Of a DNA stretch of 6,680 nucleotides, positions 1-5,513 are shown piece by piece (positions within the stretch are counted from its first letter, which is position 1; every line of letters starts with the position of its first letter). The position numbers and the translations under genes are program-made. The stretch spans positions 1 through 6,680 of the forward strand of contig JANYAB010000613.1 in assembly GCA_025355225.1 (NCBI GenBank), read 5' to 3'. The notes beneath the pieces were generated by a model. The model was given only the letters and a program-made list of their open reading frames with translations, had not been told where the DNA came from and did not search any database. This DNA comes from Bacteroidota bacterium (GTDB taxonomy: Bacteria; Bacteroidota; Bacteroidia; Sphingobacteriales; Sphingobacteriaceae).

Positions 1-1
1 A

Positions 2-2185
2 CCGCAGAACCTGACCGTGACCGGTGGTTCGGAAGATGTTAAATATTATACCTCAGTAGGTACTACGTCACAGGATGGTATTTATAAAAATGGAGCTACT
101 AAATATAACCAATACAATTTTAGAGCGAACATAGATGCAACGCTGGCAAAAGGATTTAAAATAGGGTTGTCCTTATCAGGCAGGGAAGAAGACCGAAAAT
201 ACCCTACTACATCGGCGGCCAGTATATTCCGCTCTATCTACAGGTCATATCCAACTTCTGCGCCTTTTTATCCCAACGGCCTGCCTACAGCTGGTATTGA
301 TCAGTCAAACCCGGGGCTTACGCCAACCAGTATAGGCGGAACCAGCATTAGTCCTACGCAAACTTTTAACGGCATTATAAGAGCCAGTTATGAGATCCCG
401 GGAGTTAGGGGCCTTTCTTTGGACGGTTTTTATTCGGCAGATAAATCTGGTGTTTTCGACAAGGCTTTTTATACTCCGTATACCGTTTACACTTATAACA
501 GTACAACTGGTGTTTATGCGCCAAGTATTGAAGGGGGATCAAACGGACTGCCTTATTTATATGAATCGCAGCTTAACCAATCGCTTATTACTTCTAACAT
601 TAAGTTGAACTTTGCAAGAGATTTTGGCAAGCATAATGTCAATGCCTTTGTAGCTTACGAGCAGAGCCAAAACAGTTACAACTTTTTTTGGGCACAACGC
701 AATGATTTCCCAACGGCTACCACCCCGGAGCTTTCACAAGGCGGCACGGCTGCCAGCGATGCAACTAATGGTGGTAGCAGCAGCGATAACAATAGCAACT
801 ACAATTATAACCGCAGGAGTGTGATCAGCAGGCTGGCCTATAATTATGATGAAAAATACTTGCTCGAGGCCCAGTTACGCGCTGATGGTTCATCACTTTT
901 TGCGCCAGGCCACCAGTGGGGGTATTTCCCTTCGATCTCAGCGGGATATCGTATATCCAAAGAAAATTGGTTTAGCGAAAAGATTAAATTCATAGACGAC
1001 CTTAAGATCAGGGCTTCTTATGGTGTACTGGGGGATGACAACATTGGCGCTTTCCAGTATTTTGATAATTACTCGTTTAATAATATGGTTGTATTGAACA
1101 ATGGCAATGGTGCGTCGGTTCAACCAGGCATTGATCTAACCAAGCTTGCAAATGCTAATATCACTTGGGAAACTGCTAAAAAAACAGATATCGGGATCAA
1201 TGCGGTTTTCCTGAAAAACTTCACATTGGAAGCTATTTATTTTCGCCAGGTACGGTCAAATATCCTGGAATATCGTAACGGTTCGCTGCCCGCGACTTCA
1301 GGTATAGTGAATCCTTATGGCGGTAACCCGTTGGTGCCGGCAGAAAATATCGGCAAAGTAAACAGCGGTGGTTTTGAAGGCACCTTAGGTTACAACCATC
1401 CGGGCGTCTTTAGCTGGGGTGTAGCCGGTAATTTTACCTATGCCAAAAGCAAGATCATTTATATAGATGAGGCTGCGGGCACATTATCTTATCAGCGCCA
1501 AACAGGTAATCCTTTAAATACCTATTTATTATATAAATCAGTTGGCATTTTCAGAAGCCAATCCCAATTGGATAATACCCCGCATGTTCCCGGCGCACAG
1601 ATAGGCGACCTTATTTATGCAGATATTAACCATGACGGGCAAATAACAGCAGCCGATCAGGAACGGTCAAAATATGGTAATATCCCGCAAATAGTTTATG
1701 GTTTAAACCTGAATGCGGCATACAAACATTTCGATTTGTCTGTATTATTTGCAGGCCAGGCTGAAGTAAGTCAATACGTGTTGCCTGAATCAGGAACTAT
1801 CGGTAACTATTACAGTTCATGGGCCAATAATTCGTGGAGCCCGACTAACCCGAATGGATCATATCCCAAAGTATCTGACCGGGCTTCAAGTGCGGTAAGC
1901 GGCGGTTTATACAACAGTACGTTTTGGCTTAACGACGCGTCTTTTCTAAGGCTGAAAAACGTTCAGCTGGGTTATTCACTCCCCGCCGCTACATTGTCGC
2001 GCCTGCATATAGCAGGGCTGAGGGTTTTTGTAAGCGCTTTCAACCTGTTCACAATTACTAAAGTGAAAGATTATGACCCTGAAGGAACCAACGGCAGCGG
2101 CCAATACGGCGGCGCTCAATATGGCAGTGGTCAATTCTACCCGGAACAAAGAATAATCAACCTGGGTGCAAACATTAAATTTTAA
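2..2185 (+). CDS. SusC/RagA-family TonB-dependent outer-membrane transporter, C-terminal part (5' end outside window)
   Basis: TonB-dependent beta-barrel that imports oligosaccharides across the outer membrane with its SusD partner. The frame is open from base 2, and the residues before the GTG at 17 (PQNLT) continue the family pattern, so that GTG is internal. 727 residues are visible. SusC proteins are usually about 1000 residues, so the signal peptide, carboxypeptidase-like N-terminal domain, TonB box and plug are missing to the left. Visible family landmarks in order (numbered from base 2) are: the barrel entry VTGGSEDVKYYTSVG; RADGSSLFAPGHQWGYFPS (bases about 880-933); LKIRASYGVLGDDNIG (about 1000-1047); TWETAKKTDIG; an EF-hand-like DINHDGQITAAD loop at residues 541-552; LRLKNVQLGYSLP; and a terminal strand ending NIKF with the aromatic C-terminus expected for outer-membrane barrel insertion. 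The SusD gene follows 11 bases later. Family assignment is very secure; substrate cannot be read from this protein. Confidence 0.96.
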   Translation, partial: PQNLTVTGGSEDVKYYTSVGTTSQDGIYKNGATKYNQYNFRANIDATLAKGFKIGLSLSGREEDRKYPTTSAASIFRSIYRSYPTSAPFYPNGLPTAGIDQSNPGLTPTSIGGTSISPTQTFNGIIRASYEIPGVRGLSLDGFYSADKSGVFDKAFYTPYTVYTYNSTTGVYAPSIEGGSNGLPYLYESQLNQSLITSNIKLNFARDFGKHNVNAFVAYEQSQNSYNFFWAQRNDFPTATTPELSQGGTAASDATNGGSSSDNNSNYNYNRRSVISRLAYNYDEKYLLEAQLRADGSSLFAPGHQWGYFPSISAGYRISKENWFSEKIKFIDDLKIRASYGVLGDDNIGAFQYFDNYSFNNMVVLNNGNGASVQPGIDLTKLANANITWETAKKTDIGINAVFLKNFTLEAIYFRQVRSNILEYRNGSLPATSGIVNPYGGNPLVPAENIGKVNSGGFEGTLGYNHPGVFSWGVAGNFTYAKSKIIYIDEAAGTLSYQRQTGNPLNTYLLYKSVGIFRSQSQLDNTPHVPGAQIGDLIYADINHDGQITAADQERSKYGNIPQIVYGLNLNAAYKHFDLSVLFAGQAEVSQYVLPESGTIGNYYSSWANNSWSPTNPNGSYPKVSDRASSAVSGGLYNSTFWLNDASFLRLKNVQLGYSLPAATLSRLHIAGLRVFVSAFNLFTITKVKDYDPEGTNGSGQYGGAQYGSGQFYPEQRIINLGANIKF

Positions 2186-2196
2186 TATTCAGCATT

Positions 2197-3879
2197 ATGA
2201 AAACTATAAAATATATAATAGGCTGCCTGGTACTTTGCGGAGTACTCATGACATCCTGTAAAAAGAATTTCCTGTCCATCAATCCTACGGATAAGGTAAC
2301 CAGCACTTCAATTTTAACCGATACCTCCCTATTTGAAGCTTATGTTATCAACAGGTATCTTGGCGTTACACTCCAGGCCAAGGAAGGTGACGGTTCCCCT
2401 CCGGGATTCGGCAGGGGTTTTGAATACGCCTTATGGAGCTCGGTTACAGATGAATCCATTTACACCAATAACGACGGCTCCTGGGTACTTCAACAAGGCC
2501 AGCTGGCGGCTGATAATACGGGTATAGCCGGCACGATCTGGGCACGCAGCTACCGCAGCATACGTGAGTGTAATTATGCATTAAGCATCATTAATGGGCT
2601 GCCATTAAGTGCCGGCCATAAAACCCATCTTATTGGCGAACTTGAATTTATCAGGGCATTCAGGTATCATGACGTCATCCGCAACTACGGAGGAGTGGTA
2701 TTGATGGGTGATAAGGTAACTGACCTGAACAGTAATTTACAGGACCCCAGCCTTTTTAACCGGGCTACTCTTGCAGCATCCATCGCTTATACCAGTTCTC
2801 AATTAGACGATGCTGCCTCAAAACTTCCTTTGGATAATGGCGCCACATGGGCTTTAGGCCGGGCAACCAAAGGAGCCGCATTGGCTGTTAAATCAAGGTT
2901 GTTACTTTATGCGGCAAGTCCTTTATATAGTGTAGGCACCTGGCAGGATGCTGCCGCCGCTGCAAAGGCTGTTATGGATTTGGGTAAATATTCGCTGTTT
3001 CAGGGCGGGTATAGCCAATTGTTTTTAACACCCGATGCCGGTGAAATAATTTTTGAACGGCTTTATTTCCCCAATACTGCCCCGCATACGCGTTTGGAAT
3101 TAGCCAATGGGCCAAATGGTTTCAACGGGTGGGGTGGTAATACGCCATTGCAGAATTTGGTAGATGATTATGAAATGGATAATGGTAAGCCAATCACTGA
3201 TGCTACATCAGGTTATGACCCGCAAAACCCTTACGTTAACCGCGATGCGCGTTTTTATGCCACCATTCTATATAATAAAGCACCTTACAGGAATAGTACC
3301 GTCGATGTTTTTTTACCCGGTGGCAAGGATAGCAACCAGGGGCCATCAAACTGGAATACCAGCCTTACAGGATACTATCTGCGGAAATTTTTGAATGATA
3401 ATTACCCTATTGATAACCCCTGGAGTGTTGCCGGTGCACAGCCCTGGATCTATTTCAGATATGCAGAGATCCTGTTAAACTACGCTGAGGCGCAAAATGA
3501 AGCAGCTGGGCCAGACGCGAGCGTTTACCAGGCTATTAATAGTGTTAGAGCACGGGCATCGGTAAATATGCCACCTTTAGCAGGATTATCTCAAAGCGAA
3601 ATGCGAAGTGCGATCAGGTATGAAAGAAGGGTTGAGCTTGCTTTTGAAGAACATCGTTTCTACGATGTACGGAGATGGAAAATTGCTACACAAACAGAAA
3701 ATGTACCTGCGTATGGTGTAGCGGTTACTGTCAACGGCGGCAGCCCAACCGGGTTCAACTATGCACAAAAGGTGGCGCTCACCAGTCGTGCGTTTAAGGA
3801 TCAGGAATACTGGTTGCCCATACCCCTGTCAGAAATCCAGGCATCAAACGGACAGCTTAAACAAAACCCGGGATACTAA
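2197..3879 (+). CDS. SusD/RagB-family surface glycan-binding lipoprotein
   Basis: Outer-membrane lipoprotein that caps the SusC barrel and binds oligosaccharides before import. It has 560 residues, a normal length for the family. The ATG at 2197 gives a short signal peptide with hydrophobic core IIGCLVLCGVL and lipobox MTSC, placing the lipidated cysteine at residue 21, followed by KK. FLSINPTDKVTSTSILTD after the cysteine is the usual SusD N-terminus. The helical TPR-like core includes AVKSRLLLYAASPLY (residues 230-244) and FRYAEILLNYAEAQNEA (420-436). The C-terminal RagB/SusD signature RYERRVELAFEEHRFYDVRRWK spans residues 474-495, and the protein ends with WLPIPLSEIQASN...QNPGY, the typical family terminus. 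It lies 11 bases after the SusC stop, so the two are surely co-transcribed. No Shine-Dalgarno motif precedes the start, as is common in Bacteroidota. The ligand cannot be predicted from sequence alone. Confidence 0.97.
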   Translation: MKTIKYIIGCLVLCGVLMTSCKKNFLSINPTDKVTSTSILTDTSLFEAYVINRYLGVTLQAKEGDGSPPGFGRGFEYALWSSVTDESIYTNNDGSWVLQQGQLAADNTGIAGTIWARSYRSIRECNYALSIINGLPLSAGHKTHLIGELEFIRAFRYHDVIRNYGGVVLMGDKVTDLNSNLQDPSLFNRATLAASIAYTSSQLDDAASKLPLDNGATWALGRATKGAALAVKSRLLLYAASPLYSVGTWQDAAAAAKAVMDLGKYSLFQGGYSQLFLTPDAGEIIFERLYFPNTAPHTRLELANGPNGFNGWGGNTPLQNLVDDYEMDNGKPITDATSGYDPQNPYVNRDARFYATILYNKAPYRNSTVDVFLPGGKDSNQGPSNWNTSLTGYYLRKFLNDNYPIDNPWSVAGAQPWIYFRYAEILLNYAEAQNEAAGPDASVYQAINSVRARASVNMPPLAGLSQSEMRSAIRYERRVELAFEEHRFYDVRRWKIATQTENVPAYGVAVTVNGGSPTGFNYAQKVALTSRAFKDQEYWLPIPLSEIQASNGQLKQNPGY

Positions 3880-3900
3880 GCCGCATATCATCATCAGGTA

Positions 3901-3938
3901 ATAAGGGAGCGCTGACAGCTCCCTTATCGTACTTTTTT
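3901..3938 (+). terminator. Terminator-like hairpin between the SusD and GH5 genes
   Basis: A perfect 10-bp inverted repeat, ATAAGGGAGC at 3901-3910 and GCTCCCTTAT at 3918-3927, encloses a 7-base loop. Five bases later comes a run of six T at 3933-3938. This is the shape of an intrinsic terminator, although the T-run is slightly displaced from the stem. It begins 21 bases after the SusD stop and ends 13 bases before the chosen GH5 start. Because the downstream enzyme belongs functionally with the SusCD pair and I see no clear promoter after it, partial termination or 3'-end protection of the susCD transcript is more likely than a full operon boundary; that reading is inference. Confidence 0.75.
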
Positions 3939-3951
3939 GACCAACTTTAAT

Positions 3952-5457
3952 ATGCAATATTTAAAAAATATGCGAAGGATTTGCCTTCTGATTTCATGTG
4001 CCGGAGTTTCAATCACAGGGTGTAAAAAAGAAGCTGTTCAAAAAAGCGCCATGCCTGTAAAACAGGATACCCTGCCCGCAAGTATAGGAACATTGCCTGC
4101 CGTGCCCGCCGATTCGCTCAAGGGGGTGAACTGGGCTTGCGACGGCGACAATTTTAGCGACGGAATATTGGTTTTGAGCGGCTTAACCTCATCGGATAGT
4201 TACTCCGTAGTAACTACCAAAACTGCCGTAATACTTTCAGGAGTACAAACCAATACCGGAACTAATACAATCCGAATTCCAGTTAATTACGCCACTGTGT
4301 CATCAGCCTGGTGGAACTCTTATACCGGCGTTATTGACGCAGCAACAAGTAAGGGGATGAATGTTATATTGGGTTACTGGGAGGGCGCCTCCTCAAAAGA
4401 CGGTCAAATCGATAATATTACTCAGTTTTGGTCAATGTGGCAAATTGTGGTTAATAAATACAGCAGTAACCCACATGTTTTTTTTGAAATATTTAACGAA
4501 CCACATGGTTATACTTTATCAGCCTGGACTGCCATTTGTGCGCAATGGCTTAGTGCATACCCCTCAGTGTCGCAAACGCATATCCTGATTGATGGCACCT
4601 CTTACGCACAGGATCTTACTGGTGTTGGTGCTGATAACCGGTTCAAAAATTGCTTATTGTCCATTCACGACTATACATTCTTTAGTGATGGTACGCTAAA
4701 AACAGCTGCACAATGGGAAAGCAGGCTTAAAGGTAATGTCGGCGGTTACGGCAACCGCGCGGTACTCACCGAATTTGGCGATACCATGAATAGTGGTATA
4801 AAATACACCGGCGCGATAGGCGGCAGTGTAGATAATGCATACATACAAGGGTTAACTAACGAAGTGAGGACCTTAGGCATGGGCACTGTTTACTGGCCGG
4901 GCATCCGGAACGGTGACAGTTATGCTATTCAATCGCTTAGTGGGACCGCGGTAAGTACAACCAACCCATCAGGATTAAGCAGGCTGAAATACGCCTGGGG
5001 TTTAGGCACAGGTGGCACTGATGTGTTTTATTCGGGTGCTTATTACCGTTTCCTGAATATTAACAGCAGCAATGCGCTTGATGTAAACGGTGCTTCAACA
5101 GCCAGCGGTGCCGGTATTATTCAGTGGCCCCAAAACGGTGGCAATAATCAACAATGGATAATTACCGATAACGGGGGTGGCTATTACAAAATAATCAATA
5201 GAAATAGCGGCGATGCGCTTGATGTAAACGGCACCTCTGTTACGGCTGGTGCAGGCATTATTCAATGGCCATGGAATGGCGGGAATAACCAACAATGGCA
5301 GCTTACTTCAATATCAACTGATGTTTATAAAGTTACCAACCGAAATAGTGGTTTAGTACTTGATGTAAATAGCGGCTCAACTGCAAATGGTGCCGGTAGC
5401 ATACAATGGACCTGGAGCAGCGCCAATAATCAGGAATGGCAAATCGTTCAACAATAA
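3952..5457 (+). CDS. GH5-family endo-glycosidase lipoprotein with C-terminal ricin-B/CBM13 beta-trefoil
   Basis: Predicted surface glycan-cleaving enzyme of 501 residues. The signal peptide core (ICLLISCAGVSI) ends in lipobox ITGC, with Cys24 lipidated and followed by KKE. A short linker leads to a GH5 (beta/alpha)8 domain at about residues 44-345. TIRIPV carries the conserved Arg108; FFEIFNEP gives acid/base Glu183; SIHDY has His239 and Tyr241; VLTEFG gives nucleophile Glu274; and VYWPG has Trp315. The two glutamates are 91 residues apart, normal for clan GH-A. Residues 364-501 form three 47-residue lectin repeats with QxW motifs. I start at ATG 3952, because the frame also opens at TTG 3937 inside the terminator T-run; ATG 3970 would leave a very short signal peptide. 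Streptomyces endo-beta-1,6-galactanases combine GH5 with CBM13, so that activity is a candidate. Cellulase or another GH5 activity is not excluded. Confidence 0.92.
   Translation: MQYLKNMRRICLLISCAGVSITGCKKEAVQKSAMPVKQDTLPASIGTLPAVPADSLKGVNWACDGDNFSDGILVLSGLTSSDSYSVVTTKTAVILSGVQTNTGTNTIRIPVNYATVSSAWWNSYTGVIDAATSKGMNVILGYWEGASSKDGQIDNITQFWSMWQIVVNKYSSNPHVFFEIFNEPHGYTLSAWTAICAQWLSAYPSVSQTHILIDGTSYAQDLTGVGADNRFKNCLLSIHDYTFFSDGTLKTAAQWESRLKGNVGGYGNRAVLTEFGDTMNSGIKYTGAIGGSVDNAYIQGLTNEVRTLGMGTVYWPGIRNGDSYAIQSLSGTAVSTTNPSGLSRLKYAWGLGTGGTDVFYSGAYYRFLNINSSNALDVNGASTASGAGIIQWPQNGGNNQQWIITDNGGGYYKIINRNSGDALDVNGTSVTAGAGIIQWPWNGGNNQQWQLTSISTDVYKVTNRNSGLVLDVNSGSTANGAGSIQWTWSSANNQEWQIVQQ
5041..5454 (+). repeat. 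Three in-frame 141-base repeats encoding the CBM13/ricin-B lectin subdomains
   Basis: Repeat units are 5041-5181, 5182-5322 and 5323-5454, the last shortened by the stop codon. The core CTTGATGTAAA recurs at 5077, 5218 and 5359, exactly 141 bases apart. Each unit encodes LDVN (Asp377, Asp424, Asp471), then IQW (Trp392, Trp439, Trp486), then NNQxW (QxW at 400-402, 447-449, 494-496). These are the hallmarks of alpha, beta and gamma subdomains of a ricin-type beta-trefoil. Units 1 and 2 are closest, sharing the 19-base block ATGCGCTTGATGTAAACGG at 5072-5090 and 5213-5231. Unit 3 has SSA in place of the NGG before NNQxW. All three retain the expected Asp, aromatic and Asn residues, so all three sugar-binding pockets may be functional. 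Confidence 0.93.
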
Positions 5458-5468
5458 TATAACAGGCG

Positions 5469-5506
5469 GATATCACAGTGCAAAAGGCTGTGATATCACG
5501 CTTTTT
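5469..5506 (+). terminator. Terminator-like hairpin between the GH5 and GH30 genes
   Basis: A perfect 10-bp inverted repeat, GATATCACAG at 5469-5478 and CTGTGATATC at 5488-5497, has a 9-base loop and is followed by TTTTT at 5502-5506. It starts 11 bases after the GH5 stop and the T-run ends 7 bases before the GH30 ATG. The stem is less GC-rich than the one upstream of the GH5 gene, so termination may be weak. The right arm overlaps a perfect 10-base palindrome, GTGATATCAC at 5490-5499, so a protein operator is an alternative reading. Function is inferred from shape only. Confidence 0.6.
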
Positions 5507-5513
5507 AAGCACA

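Noticed and set aside
17..2185. GTG at 17 as the start of the SusC gene
   Set aside because: The frame is open to the left edge and the preceding residues continue the family pattern. A 722-residue product would lack signal peptide and plug.
3930..3939. TACTTTTTTG as a Bacteroidota -7 promoter element
   Set aside because: The spacing does not match TAnnTTTG (two bases too long), and the T-run is better explained as part of the terminator.
3937..3951. TTG at 3937 as the start of the GH5 gene
   Set aside because: It lies in the T-run of the terminator-like hairpin and adds only polar residues before the signal peptide; ATG 3952 is a better start.
3880..3951. Small gene or RNA in the SusD-GH5 gap
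   Set aside because: Apart from the hairpin, the 72 bases contain no start with a meaningful frame and no further structured element.
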